DNA of 64,000 nucleotides from Roseibium algicola (GTDB lineage Bacteria > Pseudomonadota > Alphaproteobacteria > Rhizobiales > Stappiaceae), in contig NZ_CP019630.1 of the NCBI RefSeq assembly GCF_001999245.1, positions 4,741,001 through 4,805,000 on the forward strand, given 5' to 3'. The notes below the pieces were generated by a model. The model was not told where the DNA came from and did not search any database. It saw nothing but the letters and a program-made list of their open reading frames with translations. Positions 1-8,985 of this stretch are shown piece by piece (positions within the stretch are counted from its first letter, which is position 1; the number at the start of each line of letters is the position of its first letter). The translations under genes and the position numbers were made by a program.

Positions 1-592
1 CCTGGATGCCCCAGATGTTGATCATCAGGTTGATGCGGCTTTCAAGATAGCGCAGTACCTGAACAACCTTGTTGGTCCGCTGGCCGGTCAGATCCTGGAA
101 GGAACAGGCCATGAAGATTTCGGTCGCCTTGGCATCGATGTCGTCGCACACGGCATCGTCCGCACCATTCTCGCGCAGGACCCAGGCCTTCTCCTGAATC
201 TGCTCTGCAGCTTCCAGAATGGATTGGGTCGCGCCTTCGGTCTGGGTGACGATGGCATCGAGTTCGTGAGAGGCGTCGACAAAGCGGTTGCTTTCCTCGC
301 CTTCCGCCTTGATGTTGGCAATCTCGGCCTTGGTACGCTCGATAGCCTCGTGCATGTCGGCAATGTCGAGACGGATCTTGTCGAGATCCGGCACCTTGCG
401 CTGCCGGGTCATCATTTTCTCTAGCCGGCCAATCGCGGTCAGGATCTCGGTGGTTTCCGGGGTCTTGTTGCGATTGAGAAACTCTTTCAGAAACCTGCGC
501 CCGCGATCGGACTCCATCAGGGTCTGTTCGAGAGTCTGGTATTCGGCTTCGCCGATCAGCTCCGGCTGTTCCTGTGCTGCTTCCGCTTTCAT
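1..592 (-). CDS. cheZ: Protein phosphatase CheZ (partial, C-terminus beyond window)
   Basis: The first 197 codons of a CheZ-family chemotaxis phosphatase are visible; the gene runs off the left edge. The protein is highly charged and helical, as expected of the CheZ four-helix hairpin. The family signature FQDLTGQ is at residues 165-171, so D167 and Q171 correspond to the catalytic Asp and Gln that dephosphorylate CheY-P. The ATG at 592 is the first in-frame start; no strong Shine-Dalgarno precedes it. CheZ links the window's left edge to motility, matching the large flagellar block further right. The assignment rests on the catalytic motif and the helical character; the CheY-binding C-terminal tail cannot be checked. 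Confidence 0.85.
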   Translation of the reverse strand, partial: MKAEAAQEQPELIGEAEYQTLEQTLMESDRGRRFLKEFLNRNKTPETTEILTAIGRLEKMMTRQRKVPDLDKIRLDIADMHEAIERTKAEIANIKAEGEESNRFVDASHELDAIVTQTEGATQSILEAAEQIQEKAWVLRENGADDAVCDDIDAKATEIFMACSFQDLTGQRTNKVVQVLRYLESRINLMINIWGIQ

Positions 593-712
593 GTGGACGC
601 GAATCTCAACTTGCCTAAGGGTCGTTTATTGCCGTAACACGGACAACTTCGCCCCCAAGGTAAGGCGGAAAACGTTAACATCCTTTTAGGGCGCTACTTC
701 GCCCGGTATCCC

Positions 713-1891
713 ATGTCGCTCGACCGTTCCAGTATCAGCAGCCGTGTCTCGGCCCTGTTCGCCAGCCATTTCTTCGGCGTTGGCCTGTTTCTGCCGTTTA
801 TTCCGGTCGTGCTCGGGTTTCGCGGGCTGACAGCGGCTGAAATCGGATTTGTTCTGGGGATAGGCACGATTGCCCGGATCGCGGCAAGTCCGCTTCTGTC
901 GAATCTCTCCGACCGCACCGGCCAGCGCCGTCTGTCGATCCTGATCTATTCGCTGGCCGCCGCGTTTTTCATCGGGCTCTACTTTCTGCCGTTAGGGCTG
1001 GTGTTCCTGTCCGTCGCGGTGATCGGCTACATGGTCATGAATGCGCCGGTGGTGCCGCTCAGCGATGCCTATGCGCTGGATGTCCAGCGCAATACGGGAG
1101 CGGATTACGCCCGCATGCGGCTATGGGGTTCAGCCGGTTTCGTGTTTGCCAGCATCTTCGGAGGTTCGTTGGCTGCGGAAGGTACGTCCTGGCTCATCGT
1201 GGTTGCCGTCGGCCTTGCGTCCCTGGCAACGGGTGCTGTTGCCATGTCGCTTCCCCGGCAAAAACGTGGTGAAACGCCTTCCGAAGCGGCTGACGGGACT
1301 TCGGACGACCACAAGGACACGCCGTTCAAAAGCGTCTGGTTCTGGCCGCTGTTGATGGTGCTTGGATTGTACCAGGCGAGCCATTCAGCCTTTTACGGCT
1401 TCGGGACGCTTTACTGGCAGGCGATGGATGTCCCTGACTTTGCGATCGGTCTCTTGTGGGCGACGGGTGTTGCGGCTGAAATCGCCCTGTTCACGGTTGC
1501 CGGAAAACTGGCACAACGGTTTGATCCGCCAATCTTTCTGCTGGCCGCCGGGGTGGCGGCAACCTTGCGTTGGCTGCTGTTCCCCTTCGCCGACACGCTC
1601 CCCGCCATGGCTGCCTTGCAGACTTTGCACGGCCTATCTTTCGGCGCGGCCCATCTGGGGGCCGTCGCGATCCTTGCACGGGTCGTGCCGAGCCGTTGGG
1701 CGGGAACGGGGCAGGGGCTGCTTGCGACTTCCGTAGGCATCCAGATGGCGATCGGCCTCAGCATTTCCGGCGCCATTTACGAGATCAATCCGGACTGGCC
1801 CTTCTTCGTGATGTCTGTGGTTGCGGCAATCGGCACGCTGTTGACACTGGCGATGACGCCAATGCTGCGAAATCGCATGGCGGCGGAGTGA
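713..1891 (+). CDS. MFS transporter, 3-phenylpropionate (HcaT)-like family
   Basis: A 392-residue inner-membrane protein with about 12 hydrophobic segments and the MFS loop 2-3 motif LSDRTGQRR at residues 65-73. The N-terminal pattern (short N-tail, FGVGLFLPFIP in TM1, charged loop, APVVPLSDAYAL near residue 115) resembles the PPP/HcaT-like branch of the major facilitator superfamily. The substrate cannot be read from sequence. The gene stands alone: cheZ is divergent, and a bidirectional terminator separates it from the convergent dgcA. Confidence 0.8.
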   Translation: MSLDRSSISSRVSALFASHFFGVGLFLPFIPVVLGFRGLTAAEIGFVLGIGTIARIAASPLLSNLSDRTGQRRLSILIYSLAAAFFIGLYFLPLGLVFLSVAVIGYMVMNAPVVPLSDAYALDVQRNTGADYARMRLWGSAGFVFASIFGGSLAAEGTSWLIVVAVGLASLATGAVAMSLPRQKRGETPSEAADGTSDDHKDTPFKSVWFWPLLMVLGLYQASHSAFYGFGTLYWQAMDVPDFAIGLLWATGVAAEIALFTVAGKLAQRFDPPIFLLAAGVAATLRWLLFPFADTLPAMAALQTLHGLSFGAAHLGAVAILARVVPSRWAGTGQGLLATSVGIQMAIGLSISGAIYEINPDWPFFVMSVVAAIGTLLTLAMTPMLRNRMAAE

Positions 1892-1966
1892 GGTTGGGGA
1901 ATGTCCGTATTCTCCCGCTGAAGAGGGATTTCAGCGCCCTTCGATAGTGCAGATACGCATGCCCAC

Positions 1967-2004
1967 AAAAAACGCCGGCCCAATGAGAAGGAACCGGCGT
2001 TTTT
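1967..2004. terminator. Bidirectional rho-independent terminator
   Basis: The arms AACGCCGG (1971-1978) and CCGGCGTT (1994-2001) are flanked by an A-run on the left and a T-run on the right, with a 15-nt loop. The element lies between the convergent MFS gene and dgcA, so it can end transcripts from both sides. Confidence 0.75.
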
Positions 2005-2026
2005 CTGTTTTCCGAGGTCGAAGCGC

Positions 2027-3010
2027 TTACCCCCACAGCTCCGGCTGAGGCGGATAGAGCGTGCTGCCTTCGAACTTCAGTCCCGGTGAGCGGTCTTCGG
2101 CCAGGAGCAGCGGTCCGTCGAGGTCGACAAAATCCGCCTTCTGGGCGATCAGGACCGCAGGCGCCATCGCGAGAGACGTGCCGAGCATGCATCCGACCAT
2201 GACCTTGAGATCCTGGGCGCGTGCTTCATCGCAGAGCTTCAGCGCAGCCGTCAGACCACCTGCCTTGTCGAGCTTGATGTTGACCGCGTCATATTTTGCG
2301 CGCAGCCCATCGATGCTCTTGCCCGGATGAAGGCTTTCGTCCGCGCAGATCACCACACGCCGCTCGAGCCCTGCCAATAAACCGTCGTTCTTTGACGGCA
2401 ATGGTTGTTCGATCAGGGCCACGCCCGCAGCTTCGCAGGCGGCCATGTTGATCTCAAAGCAGCTTTCGTCCCAGGCTTCGTTGGCATCGACGATCAGGGT
2501 GCTTTCAGGAGCGGCAAGGCGTACGGCAGCAATCCGCTCGTCATCACCGGGGCCGGCAAGCTTGATCTTCAAAAGCGGGCGGTGAGCTGCAGCGCGGGTC
2601 TTTTCAGCCATCTTTTCCGGCGTGTCGACGCTGATGGTGAAGGCTGTCGTGACCGGCTTCAGCGGACCGACACCGGCAATGTCCGTTGCCGGTGTTCCGG
2701 ATTGTTTTGCTTCCAGGTCCCAAAGTGCGCAGTCGACGGCATTGCGGGCTGCTCCGGCGGGCATCGCCTCCAGAAGCTGTTCCCGGCTGAGGCCGTTTTT
2801 CAAAAGGGGCGCGATTTCCTCGATCTGCGTCTGAACGGTTTCGAGCGATTCGCCGTAACGCGGATAGGGCACGCTTTCGCCATGGCCGGTTGCCTTGCCG
2901 TCACTCAGGGTGACGACCACGACCTGGGCATGGGTTCGGGTCTCGCGGGAGATCCTGAAACCTCCCGCGATTTCGAAGCGTTGCGCTTCGATGCTGACCT
3001 CAAGGCTCAT
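2027..3010 (-). CDS. dgcA: N-acetyl-D-glutamate racemase / dipeptide epimerase (enolase superfamily)
   Basis: A 327-residue muconate-lactonizing-type enolase superfamily protein. The active-site set is complete: KIK at 148-150 (K148 and K150), metal ligands D175, E201 and D224, and K246 in the opposite-face NIKLDKAGG motif. This layout is that of L-Ala-D/L-Glu epimerases. The 4-base overlap (ATGA) with the upstream DUF1611 gene identifies it as the DgcA partner of DgcN, which in marine proteobacteria racemises N-acetyl-D-glutamate to the L form. The function is therefore D-glutamate catabolism if the pair works as described; a muropeptide epimerase role is the alternative. Cytoplasmic, no signal peptide. 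Confidence 0.85.
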   Translation of the reverse strand: MSLEVSIEAQRFEIAGGFRISRETRTHAQVVVVTLSDGKATGHGESVPYPRYGESLETVQTQIEEIAPLLKNGLSREQLLEAMPAGAARNAVDCALWDLEAKQSGTPATDIAGVGPLKPVTTAFTISVDTPEKMAEKTRAAAHRPLLKIKLAGPGDDERIAAVRLAAPESTLIVDANEAWDESCFEINMAACEAAGVALIEQPLPSKNDGLLAGLERRVVICADESLHPGKSIDGLRAKYDAVNIKLDKAGGLTAALKLCDEARAQDLKVMVGCMLGTSLAMAPAVLIAQKADFVDLDGPLLLAEDRSPGLKFEGSTLYPPQPELWG

Positions 3011-4020
3011 GGCGCACCGAATTCCGCCGAGACCTTGTCAACGATGGCTTCCATGCCGTAGCGGACCGGATCGGTTGCCGGCAGGCCGTGCTTTTCACCG
3101 ACCTTTGCCAGGTAAGCGAGGGCCTCATCGTCATCGAGTGCGGTGGTGTTCACCGCAATACCGACGCAGCGGATGTCCGGATTGGTGAGTTTGCCGCAGG
3201 CAATGGTCATGTCGATGACCTGCTGGATCGTCGGCAGTGCCGCTTCGACGCCGCGCATCTTGGTGCGTGTCGGTTCATGGCAGACGATGAAACCGTCCGG
3301 CTGGGAGCCGTGCAGAAGACCAAGGGTGACGCCGGCGAAGGACGGATGGAACAGGGAACCCTGGCCTTCGATGATCTGCCAGTTATCGGGATCGGTCTCC
3401 GGAGAGATCCACTCGGCAGCTCCGGAAATGAAGTCGGCAATCACCGCGTCAAGTGCGACACCGCGGCCGGAAATGAACACGCCGGTCTGGCCGGTGGCGC
3501 AGAAGGTGCTGGAATAGCCCCGGTCGTTCATTGCTTTGTCCATGGCAAGGGCGGTGTATTTCTTGCCGACGGAACAATCGGTACCCACGGCCAGGATCCG
3601 TTTGCCGGCGCGTTTGGTGCCCTTGCCGGTGGCAAAAGCCATGCTGCTGTGGCGCACGTCGTGGAGCTGTCGACCGTTCCGTTCTGCGGCTTCCTTGATC
3701 GCCGGCACGCTGGCAAGGCGCACATGGAGGCCGGAAGCGACGTCCATGCCTGCATCGAGTGCTTCGACGACAGATTCGACCCAGTGCTCCGGCAGGCGCC
3801 CACCGGCATTCACAGCTCCGATGATGAACGTCTTGGCGCCAGCTTCCGCCCCTTCTGCAATCGACATGTCGGCAAGGCCTGTGTCGGCGGCGCATCCGGG
3901 CATGCGGACCTGGCCCAGGCACCAGTCCTTGCGCCAATCGACGATGCCGATCGCGGTCTTGGCGGCGAGGGCATCGGGAACATCACCGAGAAACAACAGG
4001 TAAGGACGTGCAATTTCCAT
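3007..4020 (-). CDS. dgcN: D-glutamate N-acetyltransferase DgcN (DUF1611)
   Basis: A 337-residue DUF1611 protein. It has a P-loop-like GTDCSVGKKYTA at residues 146-157 and the conserved block EGQGSLFHP near 218-226 with HEPTR near 248-252, both typical of this family. DgcN-type members acetylate D-glutamate, and the product is passed to the racemase DgcA, encoded immediately downstream with a 4-base overlap. The pair forms a two-gene operon transcribed away from the lipid transporter operon. No regulator gene is adjacent. The ATG at 4020 is followed directly by the conserved N-terminal strand (RPYLLFLGD), supporting this start. Confidence 0.82.
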   Translation of the reverse strand: MEIARPYLLFLGDVPDALAAKTAIGIVDWRKDWCLGQVRMPGCAADTGLADMSIAEGAEAGAKTFIIGAVNAGGRLPEHWVESVVEALDAGMDVASGLHVRLASVPAIKEAAERNGRQLHDVRHSSMAFATGKGTKRAGKRILAVGTDCSVGKKYTALAMDKAMNDRGYSSTFCATGQTGVFISGRGVALDAVIADFISGAAEWISPETDPDNWQIIEGQGSLFHPSFAGVTLGLLHGSQPDGFIVCHEPTRTKMRGVEAALPTIQQVIDMTIACGKLTNPDIRCVGIAVNTTALDDDEALAYLAKVGEKHGLPATDPVRYGMEAIVDKVSAEFGAP

Positions 4021-4145
4021 GGATTAAGCTTTCAAGTGGCTGCTGGAGGGTTTACCAACTTCATGGTGAATGACGGTTGGTATTGAACTTCTCCATCAGG
4101 TATACGAGGGATGGTGAACCAGCGGCAAGAGGGCAGCCAGCCGGA

Positions 4146-5294
4146 ATGGCATTCTTGGAAAAAAACATCGCACCGGAGATGGTTCTGGAAGCAGACGGGC
4201 CGGATCATCAATACCTTGCCCTTTCCGGCGACTGGACTGTCAGCACCATCGCCGACGCAGAAAAAGAGCTGAACAGCCTCACGATCGACAAAAAAAGCCT
4301 GACCTGCATCGATGTGTCCCAGATCGAGCATCTGGATACGAGCGGCGCTTGGCTGATCCACCGCACGCGCGGCCGACTGGAATTCGAGGGACGCAAGGTT
4401 GGCCTGACCGGTGTCTCTCCCGTCCGCCAGACCCTGTTCGAGGAAATCGAGAGCCACCATCCTCCGAGATACAAGCCTGACAGGAACGGATTTTCCATTG
4501 CCGGCTTCCTGGAGGCAACGGGCCGCCAGATGGTGGACGTCTATCACGACGCCCTGGCGATGCTGCATATTCTCGGCTCGCTCGGCCTGGTTCTGTCGAC
4601 AGTTCTGCTGCAGCCCAAACGCCTGCGCAGCATATCGATCGCGGTTCAGTTCGACCGGAGCTGCATTGGAGCCGTGCCGATCGTCGCGCTGATGAGTTTT
4701 CTCATAGGCGCCATCATCTCGCAGCAGGGTGGCTTCTACCTCAGGCAATTCGGTGCCGATATCTTCGTGGTCGACCTTGCAGGCATCCTGGTCCTCAGGG
4801 AAATCGGCGTGATCCTGACCGCCATCATGGTGGCAGGGCGCTCGGGATCCGCCTTCACGGCGGAACTTGGGGCGATGCGGATGCAGGAGGAAGTCGACGC
4901 ACTGCATGTGATTGGCCTTAGCGTGACTGAAGTCCTTGTTTTGCCACGAATTCTGGCGCTAATGATTGCTCTGCCGATCCTGACGTTCATTTCGGATCTT
5001 GCGGCGCTGCTGGGGTCCGGCATCGTGACATGGGCCTATCTGGACATTCCACCGGCCGCCTTCTTGACCCAGTTGCAGGCGGCAATCACGATCAATACGC
5101 TGGTCGTGGGGCTGGTGAAGGCGCCCTTCATGGCACTGATCGTCGGCCTGATTGCCTGTGTGGAAGGGCTGAAAGTCGAAGGCTCCTCCGAATCTCTTGG
5201 CCGTCACACCACCATGTCGGTGGTGAAAGCGATTTTTCTAGTCATCGTGGTGGATGGTTTCTTCGCCATATTCTTTGCCGCGATTGGAGTTTGA
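4146..5294 (+). CDS. MlaE-family ABC transporter permease with N-terminal STAS domain
   Basis: 382 residues from the ATG at 4146. An in-frame TTG at 4077 would add 23 residues but has no better ribosome site. Residues about 20-100 form a STAS domain (CIDVSQIEHLDTSGAW), as in MlaB fused to the permease. Residues about 160-382 are the MlaE/YrbE permease with five or so membrane spans and the family block REIGVILTAIMVAGRSG near 198-214. It is the inner-membrane part of an MCE lipid transporter and heads the operon with the ATPase, MlaD and lipoprotein genes. The direction of lipid transport cannot be decided from sequence. Confidence 0.88.
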   Translation: MAFLEKNIAPEMVLEADGPDHQYLALSGDWTVSTIADAEKELNSLTIDKKSLTCIDVSQIEHLDTSGAWLIHRTRGRLEFEGRKVGLTGVSPVRQTLFEEIESHHPPRYKPDRNGFSIAGFLEATGRQMVDVYHDALAMLHILGSLGLVLSTVLLQPKRLRSISIAVQFDRSCIGAVPIVALMSFLIGAIISQQGGFYLRQFGADIFVVDLAGILVLREIGVILTAIMVAGRSGSAFTAELGAMRMQEEVDALHVIGLSVTEVLVLPRILALMIALPILTFISDLAALLGSGIVTWAYLDIPPAAFLTQLQAAITINTLVVGLVKAPFMALIVGLIACVEGLKVEGSSESLGRHTTMSVVKAIFLVIVVDGFFAIFFAAIGV

Positions 5295-5301
5295 CCGACC
5301 G

Positions 5302-6111
5302 ATGACGCCAAGCCAAAGCGTGACGCCTGCAAAAGAGACCGCCGCGACGGGCGAGAAGTCGGACAATGTCCTGTCCGTGCGCGACATCACCGTCGGATTC
5401 GGTTCCAAGATCATTCTGCAGGATCTCGACCTGGATGTGCGCCGGGGCGAGGTGCTTGGTTTCGTCGGTGGATCGGGAACCGGCAAGTCGGTGCTTATGC
5501 GCACCATCCTGGGCCTGACTCCCAAGCGAACCGGGCAGATTTCGGTTTTCGGACACGACCTGTCGACCGCGAGCCCGAAGGAACGCACGGCAATCGAACG
5601 CCGCTGGGGGGTACTTTTTCAGCAGGGCGCGCTGTTTTCCTCGCTTTCGGTCAAGCAGAACATTCAGGTGCCGATGCGGGAGCACCTGAAACTTTCGCCG
5701 CAATTGATGGACGAACTGGCGACCCTGAAACTGGAACTGGTCGGGCTGCCGCAAGATGCCGCCGACAAGCTGCCGTCTGAACTTTCAGGGGGAATGATCA
5801 AAAGGGCCAGCCTGGCTCGCGCCCTTGCACTCGACCCGGATTTGGTGTTTCTGGACGAACCGACGTCCGGACTCGATCCGATCGGGGCGGCGGCCTTTGA
5901 TTCGCTTATTGCAAATCTCAGTTCGACCCTCGGACTGACCGTTTATATGGTCACCCATGATCTTGATAGTTTGCATTCTATCTGTGATCGGATTGCTGTT
6001 CTTGGGAAAAAGCGGGTTCTGGCCATCGGCACGATGGACGATATGATGAAAAATGATGATCCCTGGATTAAATCTTACTTCAGGGGTGAACGGGCCCTGC
6101 GCCGAGTATAG
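5302..6111 (+). CDS. MlaF-type ABC transporter ATP-binding protein
   Basis: 269 residues from the ATG at 5302, seven bases after the permease stop. A longer in-frame reading to 5254 would overlap the permease gene and is not needed. Motifs in order: Walker A GGSGTGKS at 56-63, Q-loop FQQGALFS near 106-113, ABC signature LSGGM at 161-165, Walker B LVFLDEP at 181-187 and switch His219. The LSGGMIKRASLARAL form of the signature is typical of MlaF/MCE ATPases. It powers the STAS-MlaE permease encoded upstream. Confidence 0.92.
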   Translation: MTPSQSVTPAKETAATGEKSDNVLSVRDITVGFGSKIILQDLDLDVRRGEVLGFVGGSGTGKSVLMRTILGLTPKRTGQISVFGHDLSTASPKERTAIERRWGVLFQQGALFSSLSVKQNIQVPMREHLKLSPQLMDELATLKLELVGLPQDAADKLPSELSGGMIKRASLARALALDPDLVFLDEPTSGLDPIGAAAFDSLIANLSSTLGLTVYMVTHDLDSLHSICDRIAVLGKKRVLAIGTMDDMMKNDDPWIKSYFRGERALRRV

Positions 6112-6121
6112 GTTGGACTGA

Positions 6122-8128
6122 ATGGAAACCCGCGCGAACTATATTCTGATCGGCGCCTTCATGGTCGCAATCCTGATCGGTGCGTTCGGCTTTGTGTATT
6201 GGCTCGCCGTCACCGCGGAATCCAGGCAGAATGTTGAACTGAAAATCGTCTATCCCGGACCTGTGACGGGGCTTCCGGTCGGGGGGCAGGTGCTTTTCAA
6301 CGGCATCAAGGTCGGCGATGTGAAATCGCTGGACTTTGCACCGGGGGATCCGACCAAGGTTGTGGCCACCGTTGGCATCAAGCCCTCGACGCCCTTGCGC
6401 GAAGATACCAAGGCAACACTGAATTTCACCGGCCTGACAGGCGTCGCCTATGTCGACCTCAGTGGCGGATCATCTGAATCGCCGCTTCTGCTGAGCATGT
6501 CCGACGACCAGGACGAGGACAAAGTTCCGGTCATCTACGCCGAACGGTCCTTTTTCGATGACATCGTTGATGGCGCCCGCGATGTTCTCAAGCGTGCGGA
6601 TTCGACCATGAAGACGGTCGACGACCTGCTGAAGGACAACGGCCCCGCAATCACCGAGATCGTCAACAACGCCGAGACCTTTTCCGCCGCGCTGGCCGCC
6701 AATTCCGATGGCGTGAAGGATTTCATGGCCAGCATCGGCAAGGCTTCCGATGCGTTTTCCAGCCTGTCCGGCCGGCTTGAGACGCTGGTGCAGGAAGGTG
6801 AACGCCTACTGGCTGCCGTGCCTTCCGACAAGGTCACCGCCATTGTCGATGACCTTTCCAAGTTTTCTGCAAGTCTCGGCAAGGCCAGCAGCGACATCGA
6901 TCTCCTGATGGCCGATGCCCAGAGCGCGGCCAAGGAACTGCAGACCTTCACGGTGAACCTGAATGAAGGGCTGGATCGCGTTCACAAGATTGTTGGCGCG
7001 GTTGATCCTGAAGATGTCCAGAAGGTGGTGCAAGGGGCCGCAGCCCTTGGCGAGGTGCTGCAGAAGCGCACCGGGGACATCGACAAGCTGATCAGTTCCA
7101 CCAGCGAAACCATGCAGAACGTCAATGCAGTGGTGGAAAACATCCGGAACCAGGAAGGCGCGATCAAGGATATCGTGCAAGGCGGGCGTGATGTCGTGGT
7201 CAAGGTGGATGCCATCATGACGCGCGGCGTGGAAATTGCCGCTGCCATTGATCCGCTGAAGGTCGAGGAAGTGGTTGCCAATGTCAGCACCTTCACCGAC
7301 AGCCTCAATGCATCGCTGGGTAAGGTCGACGAGCTTGTGGCGAGTGTCGATCCGGAGAAGGTCAGCAAGGCCGTCGACAATGTTTCCAGCATCATCGACA
7401 ACTTCAACAATCAGCAGACGCAGATCAACGAGATCATCGCTTCCACCAAGTCCACCGTTCAGAACTTCGAGGCGGTTTCAGCGACGGTTCGTGGCCAGGA
7501 TGACCGGATCGCGGCGCTGATTACGGATGTTCAGGCGGCGGCCGAACGTTTTGCGACGACGCTTCAGACCGCGAATGACCTGATGAAGGCCGTGGATCCG
7601 GAAAAGGTTGCGAATATCGTCGGTTCCGTCGAAACGGCGACAGCAGGTCTTGCAAATCCGGAAGACGGCATTCCGGCCATCCTGGAAAGTGCCCGTAAGG
7701 CTGCGGACAACGTTCAGCAGATGACGGACGATCTTTCGAAGCGGACACCTGACGTCGACCAGATCATCACCGATGCCAAGCAGATGACCGCGACGCTGAA
7801 TTCCACCTCGGTGCGCGTCGAAAGCCTGGTCGAGAAGGTTTCCACCATGGTGGACGGCGATGGTGAAGGCTTGATCAAGGAAGCGACGTTGGCCGCGCAG
7901 GCAATCCGCAAGGTTGCGGTTGCGTTTGAAAGCCGGGCAGATTCGATCGCCGGCGGGCTTTCCAAGTTTGCGACCCAGGGCTCTGCGGATTTCGCCGCGG
8001 CGCTGGCGCAGGTTAACCGGACACTGATCTCGATCCAGCGGGCGGCGGAAAGCTTTGAACGCAGTCCGAACCGGGTGATCTTCGGCGGTGAAGATGTGCC
8101 GACATATTCCGGCGGGCGGCGCCGGTGA
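6122..8128 (+). CDS. MlaD/MCE-domain protein with long helical C-terminal extension
   Basis: A 668-residue membrane-anchored periplasmic protein: one TM helix at about residues 7-29, then a single MCE domain at about 38-120 (GPVTGLPVGGQVLFNGIKVGDV). About 540 residues of predicted amphipathic helix follow, far longer than the roughly 180-residue E. coli MlaD. The motif VDPEKV (or close forms) recurs near residues 293, 375, 408 and 490, suggesting internal repeats. It binds lipid and probably bridges the periplasm. It lies 10 bases after the ATPase gene and abuts the lipoprotein gene in one operon. Confidence 0.88.
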   Translation: METRANYILIGAFMVAILIGAFGFVYWLAVTAESRQNVELKIVYPGPVTGLPVGGQVLFNGIKVGDVKSLDFAPGDPTKVVATVGIKPSTPLREDTKATLNFTGLTGVAYVDLSGGSSESPLLLSMSDDQDEDKVPVIYAERSFFDDIVDGARDVLKRADSTMKTVDDLLKDNGPAITEIVNNAETFSAALAANSDGVKDFMASIGKASDAFSSLSGRLETLVQEGERLLAAVPSDKVTAIVDDLSKFSASLGKASSDIDLLMADAQSAAKELQTFTVNLNEGLDRVHKIVGAVDPEDVQKVVQGAAALGEVLQKRTGDIDKLISSTSETMQNVNAVVENIRNQEGAIKDIVQGGRDVVVKVDAIMTRGVEIAAAIDPLKVEEVVANVSTFTDSLNASLGKVDELVASVDPEKVSKAVDNVSSIIDNFNNQQTQINEIIASTKSTVQNFEAVSATVRGQDDRIAALITDVQAAAERFATTLQTANDLMKAVDPEKVANIVGSVETATAGLANPEDGIPAILESARKAADNVQQMTDDLSKRTPDVDQIITDAKQMTATLNSTSVRVESLVEKVSTMVDGDGEGLIKEATLAAQAIRKVAVAFESRADSIAGGLSKFATQGSADFAAALAQVNRTLISIQRAAESFERSPNRVIFGGEDVPTYSGGRRR

Positions 8129-8154
8129 GACTGAATGTGCAGAGGCAGGGGCGT

Positions 8155-8760
8155 ATGACGAAGGCAACCACTGACATGACCCGCCGGGGCGTCTTGACCG
8201 CTCTCGGGCTCGGCGTGCTTGTGTCCGGATGCGCCAGTTCCGCGCCGTCGGCCTATTACAGCATCGGTGCGGCTGACGTCGGTGGCCTTCAGGGCCGGTC
8301 CAGCCGCGTTCAGGTTCTCGTTTCCGCGCCCCGGGCACTGAAAGCGCTCGACACCAGTTACATCGCGGTTGTCGACAAGGGGCCGGTCTACAGCTACTTC
8401 CCGGATTCTGCCTGGGCCGACACGCTACCCAACGTGGTGCAGCTGAAACTGGTCGAAACCCTGCAAAACACCAACCGCCTGCGCGGGGTTGGTCTGCCGG
8501 GCGACGGCCTGTTGATCGATTATCAGCTCCAGACGGAAATCCGTGCCTTCGAACTGCAGGTGGCGGGGGCCAATCGCGGTGTCGTCGAAATTTCGGCCCG
8601 CATCGTCAACGACCGCAACGGTCGCACAGTTGCCAACAAGGTCTTCCGGGCGGAAACGTCTTCCGGTAGCACGACCGTCGACAAGGCGGTCGAGGCCATG
8701 AACGCTTCAGCGGACCGGGTGTTTGCAGAAATGGCTGCCTGGACGCTGCAGAACGTCTGA
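8155..8760 (+). CDS. ABC-type transport auxiliary lipoprotein
   Basis: 201 residues from the ATG at 8155, preceded by a purine-rich AGGGGCG. A GTG at 8125 overlapping mlaD by four bases is the alternative start. The N-terminus MTRRGVLTALG...LVSGC has a lipobox with Cys26 and a twin-arginine, so it is exported and lipidated. The remainder matches the ABC_trans_aux (PqiC/MlaA-partner-like) lipoprotein family in size and in placement as the last gene of an MCE operon (permease, ATPase, MCE, lipoprotein). It probably sits in the outer membrane and receives or docks the MlaD tube. Confidence 0.82.
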   Translation: MTKATTDMTRRGVLTALGLGVLVSGCASSAPSAYYSIGAADVGGLQGRSSRVQVLVSAPRALKALDTSYIAVVDKGPVYSYFPDSAWADTLPNVVQLKLVETLQNTNRLRGVGLPGDGLLIDYQLQTEIRAFELQVAGANRGVVEISARIVNDRNGRTVANKVFRAETSSGSTTVDKAVEAMNASADRVFAEMAAWTLQNV

Positions 8761-8985
8761 GGCGTGTGCCCTTAACAGCCGCAATTGGAAACCTTATCCG
8801 CATGTTACCTCCGGCTCTCATGCGGCGGAGAATGATCCTCGTTCTCCGGTGTGCGCTTGTTTGCTTGATGCAGTTTGACATCCAGCGTCCTGAAAAAATA
8901 ATCGTTGCCGTCTTCCCTATCTGGGGGCAGTGAACAAGGCGGCTGCCTGCTAGTCAGGTGGCCAATGTTCAACGTGAGACGAAAC

